Source: Spirosoma sp. 48-14
GTDB taxonomy: Bacteria; Bacteroidota; Bacteroidia; Cytophagales; Spirosomataceae
NCBI RefSeq assembly: GCF_001898575.1
Contig: NZ_MKUD01000039.1
Location: 1-54,883 of the forward strand
Direction of reading: 5' to 3'
Length of the DNA: 54,883 nt
Shown: in pieces, positions 27,801 through 34,841 of the stretch
Layout: each line of letters starts with the position of its first letter
Numbering within the stretch: position 1 is the stretch's first letter
Position numbers and translations under genes: made by a program
The notes under the pieces: generated by a model
Database searches by the model: none
The model's input: only the letters and a program-made list of their open reading frames with translations
What the model was told of the DNA's origin: nothing

Positions 27801-28038
27801 GCTGCGGGAAATGAGCATCGGCTATACCCTGCCCGAAACGGCGGGCCTTGCCCGTAAACTGCATATGCAGCGGCTGACGATAGCCCTGGTGGGCCGTAAC
27901 CTGATGGCCCTGTCGCACATTCCTCACTTCGACCCCGAACAGACGTCGTTCCAGCAAAATCAACTTCAAACGGGTGTCGAGGACATGACCTACCCCTCGT
28001 CGCGTAACATAGGGGTGAAACTAAGCGTAAATTTTTAA
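24826..28038 (+). CDS. SusC/RagA-type TonB-linked outer-membrane transporter
   Basis: The 1070-residue protein has a signal peptide (LLLLIAFIPLFSVIASAQ) and a carboxypeptidase-regulatory-like domain (LTGQVVDQALHQPIVGATV). A TonB-box-like region (NEVVVTALGLERNARSLGY) and a plug domain (VSVLKGPGAAALYGTRASNG, VILITTKDG) follow. The rest is a long 22-stranded barrel ending in VKLSVNF. SusC proteins import large nutrients across the outer membrane together with the SusD lipoprotein encoded next. I start at ATG 24826, where the signal peptide begins. The substrate cannot be read from the sequence. No glycoside hydrolase is nearby, so a sugar polymer is not supported. Confidence 0.93.
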   Translation: MRLLLLIAFIPLFSVIASAQKLTGQVVDQALHQPIVGATVQVKRTQAGTLTSSLGTFTLSNLQPADVLTFSYLGYQTQEVTYTGQTSLAIELVAGVSLNEVVVTALGLERNARSLGYAIQKVDGRQVSDVKAPNFLDNLSGKVAGVMVTGGSTGVGASSRITIRGESSFTNNNPLFVVDGIVINNATVVNRVDDDANGFQEIDFGNGAMEINPDDVAAVSVLKGPGAAALYGTRASNGVILITTKDGSSQKGIGVSFNSTFYTERPFQLPRFQNLYGQGNSGAFKYVNGLGGGINDNISYSYGPKLDAGLLIQQYDSPVNLPDGRVVRGADTRVYSGLPITPTPFVSHPDNLKNFYETGHTAINNLAISGSYDKGSYRLSYTDLNSQSTIPGVDLKRKTLAARLQFEPIKRLKFSSSLNYINTGSDNRPATKYGSENINYALSAWLGRQTDVNPMKQYWQPGLEGIQQFSYNYTYFDNPYFTLYENRNSFNRDRLIGNLAVTGELATNLTLMVRSGMDYSSENRQFRRAFSSNRFKNGAYAENAVFFREINTDFLLNYTRSLGALSLDLSAGGNRMDQLASFDQFQALTLAQPGVFKLTNAASPVEAYQQSARKRINSLYALAKLSYKDVLFMDITGRNDWSSSLATPTSTANTSFFYPSVSTSWVLSNQFQLPAVVSFAKVRASVANVGNDTSPYQTTGVYNARNPVFSQPAFSAQSTIANTNLKPESITSFEVGADVRFLNDRLGVDLTYYDARTRNQILSLPIAIPTGYSERVINGGEVRSQGIEAVVTAAPIQTSRVRWNVSLNFSRNRTYVVSLPEEAGTLTLGYNRIYDNVNQTVWYQVRQGDRMGDMWGTGYLRNAQGEFIVGSNGQYIADNTLKKLGNYNPDFMIGLSNQLSVGNWNMGFLLDWRQGGILVSRTLALAGVAGQLIETANRPDAGIVAKGVVNTGTTDNPNYQPNTVAIPAETYYRMYYDRNNEENNTYNASYVKLREMSIGYTLPETAGLARKLHMQRLTIALVGRNLMALSHIPHFDPEQTSFQQNQLQTGVEDMTYPSSRNIGVKLSVNF

Positions 28039-28073
28039 GTCCGGCCACGGCATGGGGCTCAAACCAACTAATC

Positions 28074-29525
28074 ATGAAACGGCTTTTATATAGTACTCTC
28101 CTGCTACTTACGCTAACCAGTCTGCTGCCCGGCTGTACGGAAAACTTTCAGGAAATCAACACCAACCCAAACGCGCCGGTCGATGTGCAGCCGTCGCTGC
28201 TATTTCGCAAGATTTTATTCGATTACGGCGAGCAGATGTCCTACGAGGCCTTTGTAGCGGGCAACCTGCTGGGGCAGTATTTTACGGCCATCGACTTCAA
28301 CCTGTTTGACCGGCACAGCCTCAGCGAACCGCAGTATGGCGGCAACCCCTGGCCATTCATCTACACAAACCTGCGCGACAACGAAATACTGCTGCAGAAA
28401 GCCCGCGCCAACGTAGCGTTCGGTGTTTATGAAGGTCCAGCTCTGATCATGAAAGCGTACATGGCGGCTGCCCTCACGGATCTCTACGGCGACGTACCTT
28501 ATAGCGAGGCTTTGCAGGGTAAAGAGGGCGTAATAACACCCGCTTACGACACGCAGGAAGCCATTTACACAGCTGCAGGTGGTATACTCGACAACCTCGA
28601 CAAGGGCATTGCCTCCATCAACAATTATAAAGGAGCCACCACTCTCGACGGTGATATTCTTTACAATGGCAACCGCAGCAAGTGGATCTTATTTGCCAAT
28701 TCACTCAAGATCAAAGCTCTGATGCGCATCTCGGGCAAAGTAAACGTAAAGGACGCGTTGCAGAAAGTAGTGACAGAGGGCAACTTCATCAAGGCCAATA
28801 CCGACAACGCCGTGTATCGGTTCTCACTCACGCAGCCTAACAATTTCCGTATGTCGACGGCCCGCATCGGGGACTTTAACCTGTTTATTATGTCGCTGAC
28901 CAGTCAGGAACTGCTCACCAGCCTCAACGATCCGCGTGTTGGGGTGTATTTCCGGCCCACTGCGGCTAAACCCGGCACCTACAAAGGCTTGCTCAACGGT
29001 CCTGATGCCTCGAAGCTGTCGATTTCCGTAGCCGACTATTCGCTGACAGGAACCATTTTTCGGGAGGAGTCGGATAAGCTGAATGCCAATTACATGACGG
29101 CTCACGAAACGAGTTTCTGGCTGGCCGAAGCTGCTGCGCGAGGGCTGGTGTCCGCTTCGGCAAAGGAGTGGTATGAGCGGGGGGTTACTCAGGCTTTTGC
29201 CTACTGGCTTACAGCGCTGCCAGCGGATTACCTGACCAGTAGCAAGGTCGCCTATGGGCAGAATGGTCAAGACCCGATCGAGCAGATTTTGACCCAAAAA
29301 TGGCTGGGCAACATCAACAATGCCTACGAAGGCTGGACCGAGTACCGCCGAACAGGTTTCCCGCGACTGAAACCTATTTCGGCCAGCCTCAACAACGGGC
29401 TGATTCCCGTTCGAATGCCCTACCCCGGAACCGAGAGTGCACTGAACGCAGTTCAGTACAAAAAAGCTGCCGACAAAACCCAGAACAACAGCATTAACAT
29501 TCCCGTTTGGTGGGCTACCCGCTAA
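28074..29525 (+). CDS. SusD/RagB-like substrate-binding lipoprotein
   Basis: The 483-residue protein has a lipoprotein signal (LTLTSLLPGC). It has the SusD-like features ENFQEINTNPNAP at the mature N-terminus, YMAAALTDLYGDVPYSEAL in the helical TPR part and KWLGNINNAYEGWTEYRRTG near the C-terminus. The pattern fits the SusD-like_2 group. It caps the SusC barrel and captures ligand outside the cell. It follows susC by 35 bases and precedes the symporter by 10. Confidence 0.92.
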   Translation: MKRLLYSTLLLLTLTSLLPGCTENFQEINTNPNAPVDVQPSLLFRKILFDYGEQMSYEAFVAGNLLGQYFTAIDFNLFDRHSLSEPQYGGNPWPFIYTNLRDNEILLQKARANVAFGVYEGPALIMKAYMAAALTDLYGDVPYSEALQGKEGVITPAYDTQEAIYTAAGGILDNLDKGIASINNYKGATTLDGDILYNGNRSKWILFANSLKIKALMRISGKVNVKDALQKVVTEGNFIKANTDNAVYRFSLTQPNNFRMSTARIGDFNLFIMSLTSQELLTSLNDPRVGVYFRPTAAKPGTYKGLLNGPDASKLSISVADYSLTGTIFREESDKLNANYMTAHETSFWLAEAAARGLVSASAKEWYERGVTQAFAYWLTALPADYLTSSKVAYGQNGQDPIEQILTQKWLGNINNAYEGWTEYRRTGFPRLKPISASLNNGLIPVRMPYPGTESALNAVQYKKAADKTQNNSINIPVWWATR

Positions 29526-29535
29526 TCATTTCTAC

Positions 29536-30888
29536 ATGACCACAACCCTGTTGCAATGGGCGCTGGTGCTGGCTTCCAGCATTACGTTATTTCTCGTGTC
29601 GCCCCTGGCTCGTACTGCCCCTGAATTTTTTAGGGGCACCCGCAATGAGCGAACGCCCAACACCGTATTCCTGACGAGTAGCCTGGTTATTTCGTGGTTA
29701 TTTGCCAAGTCGATTACCAATGCCGCTAACCTTGGCCACAGTTTCGGACTGGTGGGAGGTGTGGCCTATGCAGGCTATTACCTGTCGTTTCTGGTGGCTG
29801 GGTTTGTGATTGTATCGATGCGTAACAAGGGCGGATACCGAAGCATTCACCAATTTCTGGAATCGAAATTTGGCGCTAGTGCGGTGGTGGTCTTTACACT
29901 CCTGATCATAATCCGGCTCTACAACGAAATCTGGTCGAACACCATCGTGATCGGCTCGTACTTCGGAGTACAGGGCTCGACCGATTACTACGTGGCCATT
30001 CTGGTGTTTACACTGCTCACACTGGCCTATACACTCAAAGGCGGCATGAGTAGTTCGATTATGACCGACGTAATTCAGCTGTCGCTCTTTGTGGTGCTCC
30101 TAACGGTGATTCTGGGTTTTATTCTACCGCATTATGGAGGGAGCCTGAAACCTTTTGTCAGTAGCGGCCGCTGGGAGTTGAATCAGGGGGTCGATTTGCT
30201 ACTGGTGGCGCTGGTGCAGTGTTTCAGTTACCCCTTCCACGACCCCGTACTGACCGACCGGGGATTTATCTCCGACACGCGTACCACACGCAGGGCTTAT
30301 ATCTGGGCAGCCGTCATTGGCTCGCTCTGTATCATCTTTTTCAGCTTCGTCGGGATCTTTGCTAAACTCAATAGTCTGACGGGCGAAGCACCGGTGGCCG
30401 TAGCGCGGTATTTTGGCGTGCCGATGCTTCTGCTCATGAACCTCATTATGGTAACCTCAGCCTCGTCGACGCTCGACTCGGCCATGGCGTCGTTCTCCAA
30501 ACTCATCAGTATCGACTTGAGCCGGGCCGCTGTGCCGAGCGTTACCAGAGGGCGCTGGGCGATGGTCGTACTGACGGTGTTGGGTACTATTCCCGTCTTT
30601 TTCGACCCAGCTATTCTGTCAGCTACAACCATCAGCGGTACGTTGGTGCTTGGTCTGGCTCCCGTTTTTTTGTGCTGGAACGTTCGGGTGCCGCGCCTGG
30701 CGTTTCATCTGTCGGTGGTGGGCGGGCTGCTGCTGGGTGGTTTGCTGACATTTTTCCCTTTGTCCGAATCCCTCCGGCTGGGCGATGGTAAGTATGGATC
30801 GCTGCTTAGCGTAAACCTGATCACTACGGCCTTCTGCTTTCTCGTTTTCGCAGGCAGTGCCTTGTTTCAACCCAAAAGCCATGACTGA
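29536..30888 (+). CDS. Sodium:solute symporter family transporter
   Basis: The 450-residue polytopic membrane protein has about 12-13 hydrophobic segments. It shows the features of the SSS family, including GGMSSSIMTDVIQ in the middle and SASSTLDSAMASFSKL near residue 310. It should carry the ligand brought in by SusC/SusD across the inner membrane with sodium. It is shorter than typical SSS proteins. The ligand is unknown. The next gene starts eight bases before its stop. Confidence 0.85.
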   Translation: MTTTLLQWALVLASSITLFLVSPLARTAPEFFRGTRNERTPNTVFLTSSLVISWLFAKSITNAANLGHSFGLVGGVAYAGYYLSFLVAGFVIVSMRNKGGYRSIHQFLESKFGASAVVVFTLLIIIRLYNEIWSNTIVIGSYFGVQGSTDYYVAILVFTLLTLAYTLKGGMSSSIMTDVIQLSLFVVLLTVILGFILPHYGGSLKPFVSSGRWELNQGVDLLLVALVQCFSYPFHDPVLTDRGFISDTRTTRRAYIWAAVIGSLCIIFFSFVGIFAKLNSLTGEAPVAVARYFGVPMLLLMNLIMVTSASSTLDSAMASFSKLISIDLSRAAVPSVTRGRWAMVVLTVLGTIPVFFDPAILSATTISGTLVLGLAPVFLCWNVRVPRLAFHLSVVGGLLLGGLLTFFPLSESLRLGDGKYGSLLSVNLITTAFCFLVFAGSALFQPKSHD

Positions 30889-31738
30889 TACGAATCGCTC
30901 TGATAACCAGGACCTCGGTATACGTAGCGGCAAACTGCTTGTGTTTGGAGGGCCTTATTCCAATTTACAGGCGCTGGAATCCCTCAGAACAATTGCCAAC
31001 CAGCTTCAGATTCTCCCTCACAACATCATCTGTACGGGCGATATTGTCGGCTACTGCGCCCAGCCTGAGGAGTCGGTACAGTTCGTAAAAAATTGGGGCA
31101 TTCAGGCCATTCAGGGCAACGTAGAGCAGAATATTATTCGGGGCGATGATGACTGCGGTTGTAACTTCACGGAAGGCGGTCGGTGTGATCTGTTCTCCCG
31201 CACCTGGTTTCCGTATGCGGTTCAGACGCTTTCGACGAAATCCGTCGACTGGCTGCGTACGTTGCCGCTTCAACTATCTTTTCGGTACGCGGATAAGTCG
31301 GTAAACGTATTGCACGGAGCCGCCACCGGCATCGCTGATTTTGTGTTCGCATCGACGCCCTGGTCGGTGAAAGAAAAAACTTTTGCGGCTACCGGAGCCG
31401 ACGTAGTACTGGCCGGTCACGCCGGACTACCCTTTGCCGACAAGCACGTGTCTGATGCTGGTATCGACCATTACTGGCTCAACGCAGGCGTCATCGGGAT
31501 GCCGGCCAATGACGGGACGCCCCGCGTGTGGTACCTGCTGCTCGACGACACGGATGGTTTGTTTACGTATAGCTTTCACGCCTTCACCTACGACAACCTG
31601 GCGGCCCATCAACTGATGATGACCAATCAACTCCCAGAATCCTACGCTCAGACACTCTTGACGGGCATCTGGGACAACTGCGAGATTTTGCCAGACGCCG
31701 AGAAGGCGCTACAGGGCCGCGCCATTACGTTGCATTAG
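30881..31738 (+). CDS. Metallophosphoesterase-family protein with altered first metal motif
   Basis: The 285-residue protein belongs to the calcineurin-like phosphoesterase superfamily: CTGDIVGYCAQPEE near residue 55, QGNVEQNI near 80, LHGAATG near 145 and LAGHAGLPF near 175. The first motif, normally DxHGN, reads FGGPYSNLQAL, so the usual D and H metal ligands are absent. A CGC-F-type cysteine segment (DDCGCNFTEGGRCD) follows. A recalled subfamily in proteobacteria shares these traits. The ATG at 30881 overlaps the symporter stop, so it belongs to the SusCD-symporter operon. It may process a phosphorylated ligand or have lost catalysis. Confidence 0.75.
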   Translation: MTDTNRSDNQDLGIRSGKLLVFGGPYSNLQALESLRTIANQLQILPHNIICTGDIVGYCAQPEESVQFVKNWGIQAIQGNVEQNIIRGDDDCGCNFTEGGRCDLFSRTWFPYAVQTLSTKSVDWLRTLPLQLSFRYADKSVNVLHGAATGIADFVFASTPWSVKEKTFAATGADVVLAGHAGLPFADKHVSDAGIDHYWLNAGVIGMPANDGTPRVWYLLLDDTDGLFTYSFHAFTYDNLAAHQLMMTNQLPESYAQTLLTGIWDNCEILPDAEKALQGRAITLH

Positions 31739-32065
31739 AACGATAAAAGCGGGTGATTAGGCAGTTTTTCCGTTTCGTACCGGCACGCCGGCGCGGGGCA
31801 GCGGCCTACCGCCAGGCGGCCCTGCGTAAAATCCGTCACCAGGCTACAATGCATCATTAACTTAACCAGTAGCACGAAAATGCTACGTTGATTAGTGATC
31901 GGACCGCCGAAGCGGATGGCAATTTGAGATTGCAGCCAACTTCTATAAACAGCGTGTTGAGATTGTTCATGCTGTCTCGGAGAAACAGGCGTTTCTTGAA
32001 ACAAGTAATAAACGACTATATAGCTTAAAATTTTGCGCTTTGGTAGGTTACCGTTGATAAACAGT
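31739..32065. other. Intergenic region between convergent genes with a short dispersed motif
   Basis: This region separates the phosphoesterase (plus) and the HxlR regulator (minus). It contains one copy of the short motif with core CCGCCGAAGCGG (31897-31921), also seen at 42916 and, in variant form, twice near 49.5 kb. An 89-codon minus-strand frame is present but shows no family features. Confidence 0.5.
31897..31921 (+). repeat. Dispersed intergenic motif, copy 1
   Basis: The 25-base motif has the core CCGC-CGAA-GCGG, a 4-bp stem with a CGAA tetraloop, flanked by GATCGGA and ATGGCA. Related copies lie at 42916-42937, 49463-49488 (complement) and 49697-49720. Confidence 0.5.
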
Positions 32066-32452
32066 TTAACTAAGTAGGGGTACGGCCAAATCAGAACGTA
32101 CAGCTTGTTTTAAAATCACATTCCGCAAACGGTCTTCGTGTTCATCACCCCATTGCCCTAGTGCGGCAATCACGGGGATTAACGTCTTACCAAATTCGGT
32201 AAGGCTGTATTCTACTTTTGGCGGTAAAACGGGATAAATTTTTCTCGTAACCAGTTCGTGTTCTTCCAACTCGTTCAACTGCATATTCAAAACCCGGCGG
32301 GAAGCATCGGGGATTTTGCGTTGCAGTTCGCTTGGGCGTTTATGACCGACATGGATAAACCACAGCAAACGGATTTTCCATTTGCCGTAAAGGACTTCAC
32401 CGATCAGGTCAAGTCCACAATTTAAGTTTGGTGTTGTTTTTCTCTCATACAT
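32066..32452 (-). CDS. HxlR-family transcriptional regulator
   Basis: The 128-residue winged-helix regulator has the family pattern: GEVLYGKWKIRLLWFIHVGH at residues 16-35, FxELQRKIPDASRRVLNMQL (here PSELQRKI) in the recognition region, and VEYSLTEFGKTLIPV in the wing. HxlR proteins often control divergent oxidoreductase genes and respond to reactive electrophiles or quinones. The divergent SDR gene and the palindromes between them suggest it regulates that operon and itself. No conserved N-terminal redox cysteine is clear, although C12 is present. Confidence 0.88.
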   Translation of the reverse strand: MYERKTTPNLNCGLDLIGEVLYGKWKIRLLWFIHVGHKRPSELQRKIPDASRRVLNMQLNELEEHELVTRKIYPVLPPKVEYSLTEFGKTLIPVIAALGQWGDEHEDRLRNVILKQAVRSDLAVPLLS

Positions 32453-32490
32453 AAAACAAAATTATACGTATGTCCCAGTTGGTACAATAG

Positions 32491-32506
32491 GGGATAAATT
32501 TATCCC
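32491..32506. promoter_or_regulatory. 16-bp perfect palindrome in the HxlR/SDR intergenic region
   Basis: GGGATAAATTTATCCC is a perfect palindrome located between the divergent HxlR and SDR genes. It is the most likely binding site for the HxlR dimer. Confidence 0.6.
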
Positions 32507-32556
32507 TATATGAATCGTAATACCGTACTTGTCCCCACTTCTTTTATACGCCACTT

Positions 32557-32589
32557 TTGCCCTATAGTTAATTATCAAAAGTAGGGCAA
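32557..32589. promoter_or_regulatory. Inverted repeat just before the SDR gene
   Basis: TTGCCCTA (32557-32564) and TAGGGCAA (32582-32589) are perfect complements 17 bases apart, ending four bases before the ATG at 32594. They could be an operator or form a leader hairpin that hides the start. Confidence 0.5.
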
Positions 32590-32593
32590 TACA

Positions 32594-33385
32594 ATGGACC
32601 AGTTTAATTTCAACAATGAGTTATCAGGCAAGATTGCCTTGGTAACAGGAGGGACAAAAGGAGCCGGAAGAGCCATTGCAGAAAGGCTTTTACAGGCTGG
32701 AGCAACGGTTATTATTACGGCAAGAAACGCACCGGAAAAAGAAAACAGCCAGTTCCATTTCATTCCCTCCGATTTAAGTAAGGCAGAAGGATCACAAAAA
32801 GTAATCAGCGAGGTGCTATTAACTTATGGGAGGCTAGATATCCTGGTCAACAACCTCGGTGGATCATCTACGCCTGCTGGGGGTTTTGTCGCATTATCGG
32901 ATGACGATTGGGAATCAACGCTACAGGCTAATCTACTGGCTGCTGTCCGACTGGACAGAGGATTTCTGCCAAAGATGATCGAGCAAAAAAGTGGTGTCAT
33001 CATTCACATTGCTTCGATCCAGGGCATATTGCCGCTTTACGATTCAACTTTGCCGTATGCAGCGGCCAAAGCCGGATTGAGAAACTACAGTAAAAGTTTA
33101 TCCAATGAAGTTTCCCCCAAGGGTGTTCGGGTGCTGACTGTTTCGCCGGGATGGATCAATACAACGGCATCAGGAGCCTGGCTGGGCGAAATTGCAAGAA
33201 ACGCGAATAGTACGGTAGAAGAAGCGCAACAACGTGTCATGGATGCATTGGGGGGAATACCCTTCGGAAGACCGGCAGAACCCGGAGAAGTTGCAGAATT
33301 TGTCGGCTTTTTGGTTTCTCCAAGAGCAAGTTACCTCACAGGGACAGAATATGTCATTGACGGTGGAACTGTACCCACTATTTAA
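32594..33385 (+). CDS. Short-chain dehydrogenase/reductase
   Basis: The 263-residue SDR has the NAD(P)-binding TGGTKGAGRAIAERL near residue 20, the NNLGG motif near 90, and catalytic S and Y-x3-K in IASIQG and YAAAKAGL. The C-terminus SYLTGTEYVIDGG is typical. The reaction is oxidation or reduction of a small alcohol or carbonyl. It probably forms an operon with the NTF2-like gene and is under HxlR control. Confidence 0.9.
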   Translation: MDQFNFNNELSGKIALVTGGTKGAGRAIAERLLQAGATVIITARNAPEKENSQFHFIPSDLSKAEGSQKVISEVLLTYGRLDILVNNLGGSSTPAGGFVALSDDDWESTLQANLLAAVRLDRGFLPKMIEQKSGVIIHIASIQGILPLYDSTLPYAAAKAGLRNYSKSLSNEVSPKGVRVLTVSPGWINTTASGAWLGEIARNANSTVEEAQQRVMDALGGIPFGRPAEPGEVAEFVGFLVSPRASYLTGTEYVIDGGTVPTI

Positions 33386-33405
33386 CAACCTAACAAAGAA
33401 AAAGA

Positions 33406-33729
33406 ATGAACTTACCGAAAGTACTAACCGATTTAGTCGAAACGCAAAACCGCTTTGATAGCGTTGGGTATGCCAATTGTTTCTCTGAAACAGCCATTGT
33501 TTTTGATGAAGGAAAAACGCACAATGGAAGAACAGAAATAAAACATTGGATCGCCGATTCGAACGAGCGATACAAGGCTACCATGAAGCCTGTGGGCTTT
33601 GAAGAAAAAGAAACGGAAAGCCTTTTGAAAGCAGAAACTTCAGGAAATTTCGAAGGAAGCCCTATTGTATTAACCTATCATCTAGAGATAGCTAATGAAT
33701 TGATCCAGTCATTGAAAATTACGGGATAA
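33406..33729 (+). CDS. NTF2-like/SnoaL-like protein
   Basis: The 107-residue protein has the nuclear-transport-factor-2-like fold pattern: VETQNRFDSVGYANCFSETA, then FDEGKTHNGRTEIKHWI, then strands (GNFEGSPIVLTYHLEI). It is of normal length for a single domain. The start lies 20 bases after the SDR stop, so the two are co-transcribed. Related proteins follow HxlR-regulated SDR genes in other genomes, from memory. A terminator follows. Confidence 0.8.
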   Translation: MNLPKVLTDLVETQNRFDSVGYANCFSETAIVFDEGKTHNGRTEIKHWIADSNERYKATMKPVGFEEKETESLLKAETSGNFEGSPIVLTYHLEIANELIQSLKITG

Positions 33730-33757
33730 CTGGGAATGGTTAATTTTAGGCATTCCC

Positions 33758-33788
33758 AAAGGAACGGCTAAAACTAGTCGTTCCTTTT
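33758..33788 (+). terminator. Terminator after the NTF2-like gene
   Basis: AAAGGAACG (33758-33766) pairs with CGTTCCTTT (33779-33787), followed by T. A smaller GGGAATG/CATTCCC stem (33732-33757) precedes it. Confidence 0.65.
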
Positions 33789-34202
33789 CTGCCCATAACA
33801 ACAAGAAAAGTAGATAAAGAATACTGGACTGGCTATCTTTAACTGGACACTACCTGAAACGATTGTACCGGAGTGTTCCGAAGGTACTACGTCCCGTGTG
33901 ATACTCAATTCGTCAGCGGAATTTTTGATGCACCCTTTAGCTAGGGATAGATCTTTTGCCAACTTTTTAAATTTCACCAGGGCTGCCTCCAATGGAACTG
34001 ATTCGCCTTGAATCAGTTGACCTCGATCTATATGACTTTAATCTCCTTTGCTACTACTTTAAGATTATTGCCTAAGTGGTGCCCGCCACGTTGGTCTGTA
34101 TGGCAAATCGCTCCGTTCGTGCTGCATGGAATTTAGTAGTAAGTGACGGATTTTGAACGAAAAGGCAAAACTACCCGTGATTTTGTCCTAGCATCTTAGT
34201 CT
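33789..34202. other. Intergenic region without a supported gene
   Basis: A 72-codon minus-strand frame (33774-33992) overlaps the terminator and has no recognisable family. Nothing else stands out. Confidence 0.5.
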
Positions 34203-34841
34203 TCATTTCCTTATGGGACGGATAATGAAGTTTTTCAGCGGGTTTTTCTTGATAATTTTCACCAACTGCCCGTTCTCGTAGTGGTATTCGTCTTCCCGGT
34301 CATTCAACGTTGCCTGATACGTACCTTTTATGGGTGAAGTCAGGGTAAAGTAATCGCCGAAATACTCCGAATACGCCCGGTTTCGGTTCGTTGGCTCCGA
34401 GAAGAACATATCGGTTACCGTATAATCGATAAGCCGGGTTTCAGTGCCCTTGTGCGTGTATTTATACTGATCAGCCGTTATCTCGTAATGATCGCCTTTC
34501 CACTCCGTTCGGGAAGAGAAATTGCCCTTATTGGTGTGGGCGTCAACGGTTGATCGAATCAATTTCCCCTGTTGAACCAGGCTAACGACTTTGTAGTAGA
34601 TTTTGACTTTGTAAACCAGAAAATTGACTTTCACATCACTAATCAGCGTATACACCACGCTTTGCTTATCGCGTTGCTGCCGGTTAGCGGTCATCGTACC
34701 GACTTTAATTCCAGCCACTTCAATCGCATATTGTTTCGTATGGGCCGTATCGACAGGCGTAGTTTGTCCGTAACCAGTCCACGATAATCCCATTAATACG
34801 ATAAGGCCAGTAAGCCAGTTTCGAAAGCGATTTACGTTCAT
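34203..34841 (-). CDS. DUF6134-like secreted protein
   Basis: The 212-residue protein begins with an export signal (WLTGLIVLMGLSWTGYGQ) after ATG 34841. The mature part is mostly beta strands (YAIEVAGIKVGTMTANRQQR, VNFLVYKVKIYYKVVSLVQ) and resembles the DUF6134 family, probably periplasmic. The ATG shares one base with the stop of the iron-sulfur protein gene (TAATG), so translation is coupled. A longer frame upstream would overlap that gene and is not plausible. It is the last gene of a four-gene minus-strand operon. Confidence 0.7.
   Translation of the reverse strand: MNVNRFRNWLTGLIVLMGLSWTGYGQTTPVDTAHTKQYAIEVAGIKVGTMTANRQQRDKQSVVYTLISDVKVNFLVYKVKIYYKVVSLVQQGKLIRSTVDAHTNKGNFSSRTEWKGDHYEITADQYKYTHKGTETRLIDYTVTDMFFSEPTNRNRAYSEYFGDYFTLTSPIKGTYQATLNDREDEYHYENGQLVKIIKKNPLKNFIIRPIRK

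Noticed and set aside
31735..32004. 89-codon minus-strand frame between the phosphoesterase and HxlR genes
   Set aside because: It includes the dispersed repeat motif, touches the end of the phosphoesterase gene and lacks protein-like features.
33774..33992. 72-codon minus-strand frame after the NTF2-like gene
   Set aside because: It overlaps the terminator hairpin and shows no recognisable family.
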